Source: an uncultured Lachnospiraceae bacterium (GTDB taxonomy: Bacteria; Bacillota_A; Clostridia; Lachnospirales; Lachnospiraceae). Taken from it: 10,875 nt of DNA. Location of the stretch: contig CAMWMM010000116.1 in NCBI GenBank assembly GCA_947175285.1, forward strand, positions 1 through 10,875. The letters are read 5' to 3'. The position numbers were made by a program, and so were the translations under genes. Below, piece by piece: positions 1 through 5,913 of the stretch; within the stretch, counting starts at the first letter, position 1, and each line of letters starts with the position of its first letter. Below the pieces are notes generated by a model. That model ran no database searches. It saw only the letters and a program-made list of their open reading frames with translations, and was not told the DNA's origin.

Positions 1-311
1 TAAAAATCCGCCATCGTCCTTTCACTTTTAAAATATCGAATCCAGTAACATTAATAAAGAATCCTCATCAAAAAGGAAAGAAGCAGCCATAAAGACCACA
101 GGGAAATTCGATTGATATTAAAGTCCGAAAATATAAGGACAAAACAGCATACCAGCATTTCTCCTGTTCTTTCCATAACAAGCAATATTTTATTTTCATT
201 TACTACATATTTTTCATAATCTTTCGGCTGCTTTTTAGACCATATAATATTGGGAATAAAAAGCATTAATAAGTAAATAAGCCCTATGTAGGAAAAGCCG
301 AAGTGTAACAT
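1..311 (-). pseudogene. Uncharacterised multi-pass membrane protein, nonsense-interrupted and cut by the window edge
   Basis: The gene starts at the ATG at 309-311, preceded by a GGGGGA ribosome site. It reads a hydrophobic N-terminus (FSYIGLIYLLMLFIPNIIW), a charged loop with KKQPKDYEKY, and two more hydrophobic stretches. A TAA at 51-53 ends the reading after 86 residues. The same frame then stays open to base 1 and reads CYWIRYFKSERTMADF, which looks like a natural continuation (short aromatic/basic loop after a membrane helix) rather than random sequence. The TAA therefore looks like a premature stop, perhaps from a GAA codon, in a longer membrane protein continuing left of the window. 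I recall clostridial membrane proteins with this WIRYFKSE-like continuation, but cannot name a function. Either the gene is dead or a truncated three-helix product is made. Confidence 0.7.
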
Positions 312-376
312 ATGTTATCCCCCATTTATCGCGCTGTCAAATCATAATTTAATTTTTTCTTACGTATTAAATCAAA

Positions 377-1150
377 CTATTCCCTGGCAAGCATATCATC
401 AGTTTTTATTAGCTGCAATAGTTTTTCCGCAAAGAATACCGCATCATCTTTTTCTATTACCATATCTTTATCGGAAGAATAACACTGTAATGCCTGCGCA
501 ATAACAGGATGATATTCCGAAGGCAGGTGTTCCATTCCCCACTGACCGCCTTTTTCTTTGGATAAATATAATCCATCTTTTACAAATGCTAAAACCCTGC
601 ACAAGTTGAGAATGATGTAAACAGGATCTTCTAGAATAGCATCTGTTGTGTTTTCTACATCAGCGCAAATACTGGCAAGATAATTCTCTCTCGGCACCGG
701 AGCGAATACCTCTTTTATTTTTTCACCCCAGAGTACAACCCCATATTCTCTGATAATCGTAAAATGCGCCGCTAAATCAATGTCTTCACCTTTCATTTTT
801 TCCACATAATCCTGCGGTGCATCCTGAAACCATTTCAGATGCATAGGAGAAAAATGCAGTTCAAATGGCGTCGGATATACAAACGGCTTGCAATATTTCT
901 TTTTCACAACACTGATTTCCAGTCCTTTTCGGGGCGCCTGATGGTTTAGTAAGACTATATGCTCCATCAGAACAAGTTTTTGCGCATCTGACATGTCATC
1001 CTCAATTACGATAATCAGGTCAATATCACTCTTACCCGGATTGAAACAGCCCATCGCCATAGAGCCGTGTAAATAGATGCCGATAAGATTTTTGCCCAGT
1101 ATTTCTTTGCTTTTATCTATGATTTCATCCAAAATGCTTTGATATGGCAT
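377..1150 (-). CDS. Aminoglycoside adenylyltransferase-like nucleotidyltransferase (ANT(3'')/ANT(9)-like)
   Basis: The 257-residue protein matches the size of AadA/ANT(9) enzymes (about 260), which transfer AMP from ATP to a hydroxyl of streptomycin or spectinomycin in the cytoplasm. The N-terminal nucleotidyltransferase core shows LHGSMAMG (G29-S30) followed by KSDIDLIIV, with metal-binding D42 and D44. E78 in GLEISVV matches the position of the proposed catalytic base of AadA. The rest (about 150-250) is a helical C-terminal domain of the type that closes over the drug. The only usable start is the ATG at 1148-1150, because an in-frame TGA lies just upstream; its AGGAGG (1165-1170) is 14 nt away, rather far. 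That site abuts the TGA of the preceding PPOX gene, suggesting coupled translation. Divergent commensal relatives are common, so real drug resistance is unproven and another nucleotidyl acceptor is possible. Confidence 0.82.
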   Translation of the reverse strand: MPYQSILDEIIDKSKEILGKNLIGIYLHGSMAMGCFNPGKSDIDLIIVIEDDMSDAQKLVLMEHIVLLNHQAPRKGLEISVVKKKYCKPFVYPTPFELHFSPMHLKWFQDAPQDYVEKMKGEDIDLAAHFTIIREYGVVLWGEKIKEVFAPVPRENYLASICADVENTTDAILEDPVYIILNLCRVLAFVKDGLYLSKEKGGQWGMEHLPSEYHPVIAQALQCYSSDKDMVIEKDDAVFFAEKLLQLIKTDDMLARE

Positions 1151-1169
1151 AATGCTTTTTCACGCCTCC

Positions 1170-1625
1170 TCACTTATATTTGCAGGTCCTGAATTTCCCT
1201 TCTATCCAAAAGGTCGCTTCTATCGTATGAAATTTGAGTAATCTGAATTTAGGGTCCTCAATTCCCTTTTTGAAAAATCTTCCGTCCGTTTCATTCCATA
1301 CCGCTTCCTGTATTTGCCTGTCTGTTATAAACTCCACATTTCCGATAAGCGTTACGCTGTCTCCGTCCAAAAAATAACACACGCTTGCTTTGGGATTATT
1401 CTCAAAATGCGTCGCTTTCCCATTGATATCGGAGCGCTTTGACGTCACAAAGTAGATGTCTGAAAATCCGTCCGCCTTTGCAATCGAAAGTAAACATGTA
1501 CGCGGATAGCCCTTCTCATTTATCGAAGTAAGCACCGCAACATTGCATTTTTCTATAAGTGCATTTGCTTTTTCCTCTAATTCTCTTGTCCGCTCTTTTT
1601 GAATTTCACTTGCTGTTTTTTCCAT
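1170..1625 (-). CDS. Pyridoxamine 5'-phosphate oxidase-family (FMN split-barrel) protein
   Basis: The 151-residue protein has the pattern of the general-stress-protein-26/PPOX group: an N-terminal helix (1-27), then beta strands CNVAVLTSINEKGYPRTCLL (27-46) and SDIYFVTSKRSDINGKA (55-71), then NPKASVCYF (77-85) and VTLIGNVEFI (91-100), and a final strand FWIEGKFRTCKYK. Such small split barrels bind FMN, F420 or haem at a dimer interface; the cofactor and substrate cannot be read from this sequence. It is not a biosynthetic PdxH, which is longer and has a distinct C-terminal motif. The ATG at 1623-1625 lies 13 nt from its GGAG, longer than usual. The gene lies 43 nt after the C39-like gene, and its stop TGA touches the ribosome site of the nucleotidyltransferase gene, so it is probably in one operon with both. 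Confidence 0.85.
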   Translation of the reverse strand: MEKTASEIQKERTRELEEKANALIEKCNVAVLTSINEKGYPRTCLLSIAKADGFSDIYFVTSKRSDINGKATHFENNPKASVCYFLDGDSVTLIGNVEFITDRQIQEAVWNETDGRFFKKGIEDPKFRLLKFHTIEATFWIEGKFRTCKYK

Positions 1626-1668
1626 GATGTCAGTTATTCTCCTTTTCTCGATATGTAAGGTTATGATT

Positions 1669-2025
1669 CTATTGATAAATTCCTAAAAATGAGGTTATTT
1701 TACCATATGTATATTCTCCGTCAATTACTCCGAATTCAGGGTCATAATATTTTTTATCAAATAACAATGTCCAGTGCGTATATCCGCCGTTTGTGTGCAC
1801 CGTCAATATGGAGTATTCATATGGCACAGGATTCTTTTTTGAAATGCGAGTGTTCTTTTCCGCATGTTTTATGCCGTAAAAGTCCAATATTTCAATTAAC
1901 TGTCCTATACTTGTAGGTCCGCTTGTTTTCATGTCTTTTATTACTTGCTCTATATCTTTTCCCGCAATCATTGCAATACACGCCTGACCACAGGTTTCAA
2001 AAGTCGGCTGCATAACCAGTTCCAT
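1669..2025 (-). CDS. Stand-alone C39-like papain-fold cysteine peptidase
   Basis: This 118-residue protein begins with MQPTFETCGQACIAMI, the C39-type active-site pattern: Q6 as oxyanion-hole residue and C12 as likely nucleophile, followed by G-x-A-C. H84 (in YTHWTLLF) and D95 (in YYDPEFG) would complete the triad. The size is a bare peptidase domain, with no signal peptide, membrane segment or ABC transporter domain, so it should be cytoplasmic. Classical C39 peptidases remove double-glycine leaders from peptides during export, but single-domain C39-like proteins are mostly uncharacterised, and no precursor peptide is visible nearby. The start ATG at 2023-2025 follows AAGGAGAG at a good distance. 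It is 42 nt downstream of the XRE regulator and 43 nt upstream of the PPOX gene, so one transcript is likely. An acyltransferase-type use of the same fold is a possible alternative. Confidence 0.75.
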   Translation of the reverse strand: MELVMQPTFETCGQACIAMIAGKDIEQVIKDMKTSGPTSIGQLIEILDFYGIKHAEKNTRISKKNPVPYEYSILTVHTNGGYTHWTLLFDKKYYDPEFGVIDGEYTYGKITSFLGIYQ

Positions 2026-2067
2026 TTTTCATTCTCTCCTTATTCAATTTTATGTCAACTATCAAAG

Positions 2068-2805
2068 TTACGAAAAGTTTGTAAAACTATCTGTCTTTGA
2101 AACACTATCCACATGAATATATACATCCATACAAGTAATCCCCTCATTTTCATATACATACTCAAAACAGGTTAATATATCTTTCTTCGGCTTCTCTCGA
2201 AATCCATTCGCCTCTAAATACTCCATTATTTTTTTATATGCATTGGGAATCCGTTCAAAAGCTGCCACGAAAGGGTCATATACTGTTATTACCGCGTAAT
2301 CCGCCTCTTCCTGATTTGCAAACTCCACACCCGGACAGCTCGTTTCAAATCCTTCCGGCAAAATATAAGCTGCCACGTATCCATGAAGACCAAATCTATT
2401 TTGTAATTCTAATGAAACATATGGAAAATCCCATCCGATTTTCTTGGCATCCGGCTGAAACTCCAACAGACCTGAATGTTTCGCCCAGTTATCCATATAC
2501 GTATTTACGTCATCCTCCGGATTCGGTGTAACCATAACGTACCGCGCCATTTTAAATGCTTTTACATGTTTTATGACAATTTCCGAATAAATTTCGTCGC
2601 AGGCAACCATATCTGCTTTGACTAAAGTGTCTAATTTGCACGAGAACACCTCGCTTAAAGTGATTAGCTTATTCAATTCCGGAACTATTTCATCCGCTTC
2701 CCATCTGGATATCGTTTGGCGGGAAACAGACATAATCTCACCTAACTGCTCTTGCGTAATCTTCTTTTGTTTTCTCAAATACTGAATGTTTTTTCCTAAA
2801 CTCAT
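2068..2805 (-). CDS. XRE-family transcriptional regulator with a GyrI-like effector-binding domain
   Basis: The 245-residue protein has an N-terminal XRE/Cro helix-turn-helix (about residues 5-62; recognition region ITQEQLGEIMSVSRQTISRW), then a C-terminal region (about 75-235) with the strand/helix pattern of GyrI-like or AraC effector-binding domains (FGLHGYVAAYILPEGFE, ADYAVITVYDPFVAAFERIPNAYKKI). Those domains bind small hydrophobic or cationic ligands, including drugs, so it likely couples a ligand to control of the genes that follow. It opens a tight minus-strand series (C39-like, PPOX, adenylyltransferase-like) with gaps of about 20-43 nt, which fits a local ligand-responsive regulator. 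ATG 2803-2805 follows AAGGAGAG. An 8-bp palindrome, ACACGTGT, at 2824-2831 lies in its leader and could be an autoregulatory site. The HTH call is firm; the effector-domain assignment is moderately sure. Confidence 0.85.
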   Translation of the reverse strand: MSLGKNIQYLRKQKKITQEQLGEIMSVSRQTISRWEADEIVPELNKLITLSEVFSCKLDTLVKADMVACDEIYSEIVIKHVKAFKMARYVMVTPNPEDDVNTYMDNWAKHSGLLEFQPDAKKIGWDFPYVSLELQNRFGLHGYVAAYILPEGFETSCPGVEFANQEEADYAVITVYDPFVAAFERIPNAYKKIMEYLEANGFREKPKKDILTCFEYVYENEGITCMDVYIHVDSVSKTDSFTNFS

Positions 2806-2847
2806 ACAACTCTCCTTTTCAATACACGTGTTATTGTTATTATTGCA

Positions 2848-2876
2848 TAATTATTATGAAAAAAACACCACATCAA
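2848..2876 (-). promoter_or_regulatory. Candidate sigma-A promoter for the XRE-led operon
   Basis: On the minus strand TTGATG (complement of 2871-2876) is followed after 17 bp by TAATTA (complement of 2848-2853). The start codon of the XRE gene lies about 43 nt downstream, with its ribosome site between. The -35 box is good and the -10 is weak. Confidence 0.45.
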
Positions 2877-2895
2877 GAATGCTGTTTCCGTGTGT

Positions 2896-2918
2896 AATGT
2901 AAACTGACAGGTTACATT
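2896..2918. promoter_or_regulatory. 23-bp near-perfect palindrome (possible operator)
   Basis: AATGTAA (2896-2902) and TTACATT (2912-2918) are exact inverted repeats flanking A-CTG-A-CAG-G, whose CTG/CAG also pair symmetrically, so the only mismatch is A2903/G2911. The element overlaps the last two codons (ATG TAA) of the reductase-like gene and lies about 20-40 bp upstream of the -35 box of the XRE gene. The extended dyad, lacking a run of T, looks more like a dimeric repressor site (TetR-type spacing) than a terminator. The cognate regulator is unknown; the XRE protein is a candidate. Confidence 0.5.
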
Positions 2919-3793
2919 GTTGGTTTTTGGATATACTGATAAAATTGTATATGCAGTTGTTCCATTTCATCAGGCGCATTCATCGAATGCTGATACATAA
3001 ACATATCTCCAAAATCGCTTTTAAAAATTATGGTAAGTCCTATTTTCAAAGCACTCACAGGCATAAGTCTGAATAAATTCATTTTCCATGGTGAAAGATG
3101 TATTCCCGAATGATACAGTGTTCTGAAATTACTTTTCATCTGTTTAGCGGTTTCTTCCATAACTTTTCTTTCACGCCATACTTCTTTCGGATTATCCGCT
3201 ATGTAATATGCATCGGCAATCGGCACCACCATCGCAAGATGGCATATCTGCCACTCGTGCATATTTTTTACAATCTGATATGGTATTCCCGATTTTTTAA
3301 ATATGAATGCCAACTCTGACAATCGTTTTGTTTTCTTTCCGTCTATTTCTGCAATAGTTGTAGGCTGAATCACCCACGGAGTAAGGGCCGCTTTCAGAAT
3401 ATCTCCCTGAAAACTGCCTCCTGCACCTGGGAAAGCAGGGATAATGCGTCCTCTTCCACATAATTCCTCCCATTTGCCGTACGGTTCAAGCGTATTTATC
3501 ATTGTGACTATATTTAGACTGCTATTTGAGCTTAATTCCCGTAATGCAGTATGTGCCTGATTTTCTTTTACGGTCAAAAATACGTAATCGAATCTATCAT
3601 CATCCGCCAGTTTCTCAATTATCTTAACATCGGCTCTATACGTCTGTCCTTTTTGTTCGTATAGCAAACCACCCTTTTTTAAAGATTCCAATCTTTTTCC
3701 CCGTGCATATATAGTCGTATCATATCCGGCTTTACTGAACAATACCGCATATAGACACCCGATTACTCCTGCTCCATATATCAGCAATCTCAT
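2912..3793 (-). CDS. Ketopantoate reductase (ApbA/PanE)-family oxidoreductase, atypical active site
   Basis: The 293-residue length fits the family. The N-terminal Rossmann fold has GAGVIG (7-12) for NAD(P)H, R31 at the expected phosphate-binding turn (YARGKRL), and VKENQ (75-79) matching the conserved VK..Q loop. N100 sits in MINTLEPYG. The C-terminal helical domain ends with QHSMNAPDEMEQLH. True ketopantoate reductases, which make pantoate for coenzyme A, carry a catalytic Lys after Trp (W-x-K) and a following Asn; here the segment reads EWQICHLAMVV (180-190), with Ile at the Lys position and no Asn. It is therefore probably a divergent clostridial paralogue with another substrate, so I give no panE symbol. 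Its start at 3791-3793 has only a weak AAAGG site. A strong extended -10 lies upstream, so it is likely transcribed on its own. Confidence 0.82.
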   Translation of the reverse strand: MRLLIYGAGVIGCLYAVLFSKAGYDTTIYARGKRLESLKKGGLLYEQKGQTYRADVKIIEKLADDDRFDYVFLTVKENQAHTALRELSSNSSLNIVTMINTLEPYGKWEELCGRGRIIPAFPGAGGSFQGDILKAALTPWVIQPTTIAEIDGKKTKRLSELAFIFKKSGIPYQIVKNMHEWQICHLAMVVPIADAYYIADNPKEVWRERKVMEETAKQMKSNFRTLYHSGIHLSPWKMNLFRLMPVSALKIGLTIIFKSDFGDMFMYQHSMNAPDEMEQLHIQFYQYIQKPTM

Positions 3794-3837
3794 AGTAAAA
3801 TTTCTGCCTTTCTCTCAACTTATATTTTGTTTTTCTG

Positions 3838-3846
3838 ATTATAGCA
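3838..3846 (-). promoter_or_regulatory. Extended -10 promoter for the reductase-like gene
   Basis: Minus-strand TGC followed directly by consensus TATAAT (complement of 3838-3846) lies about 45 nt before the start codon. No good -35 is seen, which is common for TGn-extended promoters. It is arranged back-to-back with a matching plus-strand element at 3880-3888. Confidence 0.55.
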
Positions 3847-3879
3847 TAGCACCAAATACTTTTCTACTTTCCGCATCCA

Positions 3880-3888
3880 TGCTATGAT
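3880..3888 (+). promoter_or_regulatory. Extended -10 promoter for the plus-strand tandem genes
   Basis: TGC TATGAT at 3880-3888 is a TGn-extended -10 with a weak -35. It mirrors the minus-strand TGC TATAAT: CATAGCA (3845-3851) and TGCTATG (3880-3886) are inverted repeats. Transcription would begin near 3895, leaving a leader of about 28 nt with GGAG (3910-3913). This rules out translation from the ATG at 3884, which lies inside the -10. Confidence 0.45.
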
Positions 3889-3922
3889 AATAATAACCGT
3901 GATTTGTATGGAGATAATCATT

Positions 3923-4369
3923 ATGAAATGGAAAAACAGAAAGGCAATGCTGACGGGTGAAATAGTAAAATCTCAATTAAACATTTCGCACCCTGAGAGA
4001 AACATGAATATACTAACTAAGGGCGGCTCCTTATGCTTTTATGGCGACTGGTTTGGCAGACCTTGTGATAACTTTCATCAGATTATACATACATCTTATG
4101 ACGGTGAAATACTGGAAATTATATTTGACCGGCAACAGCACCTGCTTGTCTATCAACCGGAAGGTATCACAAGCACAGCGCAGGAATTGGAGATAACAAA
4201 AGCCCAAAAAGTAAAATGGCTTTATATTCCATACGGCTCTAAAACAACAAAATATGATACCATTACCTATACTTATAATCCGGAGTCTAAAACAGTTTCT
4301 AAAGAGACAAAGTATGGCATGGAACATCTAAAGATAAAAGCGCCGTTTTGTGCTGTTTGTATAGCATGA
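3923..4369 (+). CDS. Short uncharacterised protein, deletion derivative of the downstream GNAT-fusion gene
   Basis: I chose the ATG at 3923 because GGAG (3910-3913) is 9 nt upstream; earlier in-frame ATGs lie in the promoter or overlap that site. The 148-residue protein starts MKWKNRKA, matching MNWKTRKA of the next gene, then jumps at about residues 9-14 to EIVKSQLN, which matches residues 238-246 of that gene. Residues 26-148 form the shared domain: LCFYGDWFGRP, IIHTSYDGEILEIIFD, HLLVYQPEGITST, and the C-terminal KTVSKETKYGMEHLKIKAPF. A GNAT domain and Cys pairs are absent. It is not a decayed frame: the reading frame is intact and differences from the sister copy are mostly conservative, suggesting the lone C-terminal domain is kept. 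The domain is not one I recognise. It ends 38 nt before the next start codon, so the two are probably co-transcribed. Confidence 0.75.
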   Translation: MKWKNRKAMLTGEIVKSQLNISHPERNMNILTKGGSLCFYGDWFGRPCDNFHQIIHTSYDGEILEIIFDRQQHLLVYQPEGITSTAQELEITKAQKVKWLYIPYGSKTTKYDTITYTYNPESKTVSKETKYGMEHLKIKAPFCAVCIA

Positions 4370-4407
4370 TAATAACAACAACCGTAATTTATATGGAGAT
4401 AATCATT

Positions 4408-5505
4408 ATGAATTGGAAAACCAGAAAAGCAGTAAAGGCAGATGAGCCCAGAATAAGAGAATTATTTATAGAGATGCTTCAAACCATATATTCTACAGAT
4501 GATGTCGATGAATATGAAGATGGTTATCTTGATAGATTTTTTGACGATCATGAAGATTGGATATGCGTTGCGGAGGTAAATGGGTCTGTTGCCGCATATC
4601 TTTCCATAGAAGTACACCATGAAGAGGAAAATTTCATTTATTTGGACGATTTATCTGTTTCTGCCGAGTATCGCGGTCATGGAATCGGAACCTCTCTGAT
4701 AGAAACCGCTGAAAAGTTCGCTTATACCCAAAATATTCCTGCTATCGTTTTTCATGTTGAGAAATCCAATACAGGCGCACGCAAACTATACAAGCGATTG
4801 GGCTATTCCGCTATGGATGAGGAAAAAACACGGTTCAGGATGATAAAAAGATTTCCCAAAATGGATTTAGAATGTATCTATTGTGGTACAAAATTTTCAG
4901 TTATGATACATGCGAATTTCACGGTAACATGCTCGTGCTGTAAACGCAATGTTGGTGGTACATGCGAATACGGATATGGACCAATTACCCCATACCAGAT
5001 ATATTTGGGCGAAGAAATAGTTGGTGTTATTGAATCCGAGAAAAGCAATTACTACTTGAAGATGAGCGGGCAGAAAATACCGCTCAATCAAAAGTACATG
5101 GATGCTATACCAGAAGCATACAAAATAATAAAATCGCGATTAAACATTATTTCACGTCCTTCTGAAAATATACAAGTTTTAACCAAGACCGGTGCTCTTT
5201 GCTTTTATGGCGACTGGTTTAGACCTTACCACAACTATAAGATTATACATACATCTTATGATGGAGAAATACTGGAAATTATATTTGACAAATCGGAACA
5301 CCTGCTTGTCTATCAACCGGAAGGCATCACAAGTACGGAACAAGAATTAAAAATAGAAAAAGCCCAAAAGCTTAAGTGGATTTATGATTCCAATCATACA
5401 ATTATATATACTGCAGACTCTGAAACAGTTTCTAAAGAAACAAAGTATGGCATGGAGTATCTAAGGATAAAGGAGCCGTTTTGTGCCGTTTATATGGCAA
5501 AATAA
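4408..5505 (+). CDS. GNAT N-acetyltransferase fused to a zinc ribbon and an uncharacterised C-terminal domain
   Basis: The ATG at 4408 has GGAG 9 nt upstream, in the same leader as its tandem sister. The 365-residue product has three parts. Residues 1-149 are a GNAT fold: YLDDLSVSAEYRGHGIGTSLI (79-98, shown here by its key part RGHGIG, acetyl-CoA pyrophosphate loop), N121 and ARKLYKRLGY (124-133). Residues 153-182 carry CIYC (156-159) and CSCC (175-178), a CxxC pair set typical of a structural zinc ribbon. Residues about 240-365 are the domain shared with the upstream gene (CFYGDWF, HTSYDGEILEIIFD, LLVYQPEGI). GNAT enzymes acetylate amines of drugs, metabolites or proteins; no substrate can be named here. 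Codons and base composition resemble the neighbours. It converges on the minus-strand gene at 5521 with only 15 nt between stops and no visible terminator. Confidence 0.85.
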   Translation: MNWKTRKAVKADEPRIRELFIEMLQTIYSTDDVDEYEDGYLDRFFDDHEDWICVAEVNGSVAAYLSIEVHHEEENFIYLDDLSVSAEYRGHGIGTSLIETAEKFAYTQNIPAIVFHVEKSNTGARKLYKRLGYSAMDEEKTRFRMIKRFPKMDLECIYCGTKFSVMIHANFTVTCSCCKRNVGGTCEYGYGPITPYQIYLGEEIVGVIESEKSNYYLKMSGQKIPLNQKYMDAIPEAYKIIKSRLNIISRPSENIQVLTKTGALCFYGDWFRPYHNYKIIHTSYDGEILEIIFDKSEHLLVYQPEGITSTEQELKIEKAQKLKWIYDSNHTIIYTADSETVSKETKYGMEYLRIKEPFCAVYMAK

Positions 5506-5520
5506 TAATAAGTCAAAACG

Positions 5521-5889
5521 TCATCTGTCCGTCCATTCATCAAACCTTGTTTCTATCTGCGGGTCATACAAAGGGCAGCCATAATCAATTAAAATATCCA
5601 TAAGAGCGTTCATATCGGTTTCCTGCATGCCATAGCAATCAAATCTTACGATTTGCGAAGTTGTAAAAATCTCAAAAGCGCCTTTGCCTTCTTTTTCATT
5701 CTCATAATGGGTTTCATCCAATGCTGTCCAATCCGAGAAAACAGATGTAATTTTATTCAAAATTTCTTCTATTGGCAGGCTTTCCAACTCATCCATTATC
5801 TTGCCGTCACAACATGCCGACTCATAAACTCTTTTATTGTCGCGTGCAGCGCCTTCTTTATACTTCCAAAAATTAAAATCCATACTCAT
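5521..5889 (-). CDS. Hypothetical acidic protein
   Basis: I place the start at the ATG at 5887-5889, because GGGGGA (5897-5902) is 7 nt upstream; a TTG at 5904 would lie before that site. The product is 122 residues, soluble, with no signal peptide or membrane segment. It begins MSMDFNFWKYKEG, contains a Cys-Cys pair (SACCDG), SDWTALDE, FTTSQIVRFDCYGM and ends CPLYDPQIETRFDEW. I do not recognise the family. The small, acidic, aromatic-rich character resembles single-domain immunity or antitoxin proteins, but no toxin adjoins it, so this is only a guess. It follows the broken hydrolase gene by about 25 nt and may share its transcript. Confidence 0.7.
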   Translation of the reverse strand: MSMDFNFWKYKEGAARDNKRVYESACCDGKIMDELESLPIEEILNKITSVFSDWTALDETHYENEKEGKGAFEIFTTSQIVRFDCYGMQETDMNALMDILIDYGCPLYDPQIETRFDEWTDR

Positions 5890-5913
5890 TTTAACATCCC
5901 CCAAAAAATGAAA

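Larger units (their letters stand above)
3886..5505 (+). repeat. Tandem gene duplication, first copy internally deleted
   Basis: Two head-to-tail units, each a leader plus gene: unit 1 from about 3886 to 4369, unit 2 from about 4369 to 5505. The leaders share GATAATAA, CCGT, ATTT and an identical 21-nt block covering the ribosome site and start codon (3907-3927 and 4392-4412). The next homologous stretch is the 3' part: 3961-4369 of unit 1 matches 5125-5505 of unit 2, with near-identical DNA at 4080-4170 and 5242-5330. About 0.7 kb encoding the GNAT and zinc-ribbon parts is missing from unit 1. Confidence 0.85.

Noticed and set aside
312..340. TTGACA and TAACAT at 17-bp spacing on the minus strand before the leftmost gene.
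   Set aside because: Transcription would begin inside the gene, after its start codon and after the GGGGGA ribosome site, so this pair is probably chance.
3884..3922. Translation of the first tandem gene from the ATG at 3884 (and of the second from 4348).
   Set aside because: The 3884 ATG lies in the -10 box, and the 4348 ATG lies within the end of the preceding gene. Both genes have a GGAG site 9 nt before 3923 and 4408, in a conserved leader.
4031..4327. Minus-strand open frame opposite the first tandem gene, and similar frames at 4897-5091, 5653-5919 and 10354-10653.
   Set aside because: Each lies opposite a better-supported gene, and none has a recognisable domain or good ribosome site.
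3886..5505. Tandem repeats considered as a mobile element or CRISPR-like array.
   Set aside because: There are only two gene-sized units with no transposase, terminal inverted repeats, target duplications or short regular spacers; a simple duplication explains them. No insertion sequence, CRISPR, tRNA or rRNA was seen anywhere in the window.
5506..5520. Possible bidirectional terminator between the convergent genes.
   Set aside because: The 15-nt gap holds no hairpin or T-run; termination, if any, must be elsewhere or overlap coding DNA.
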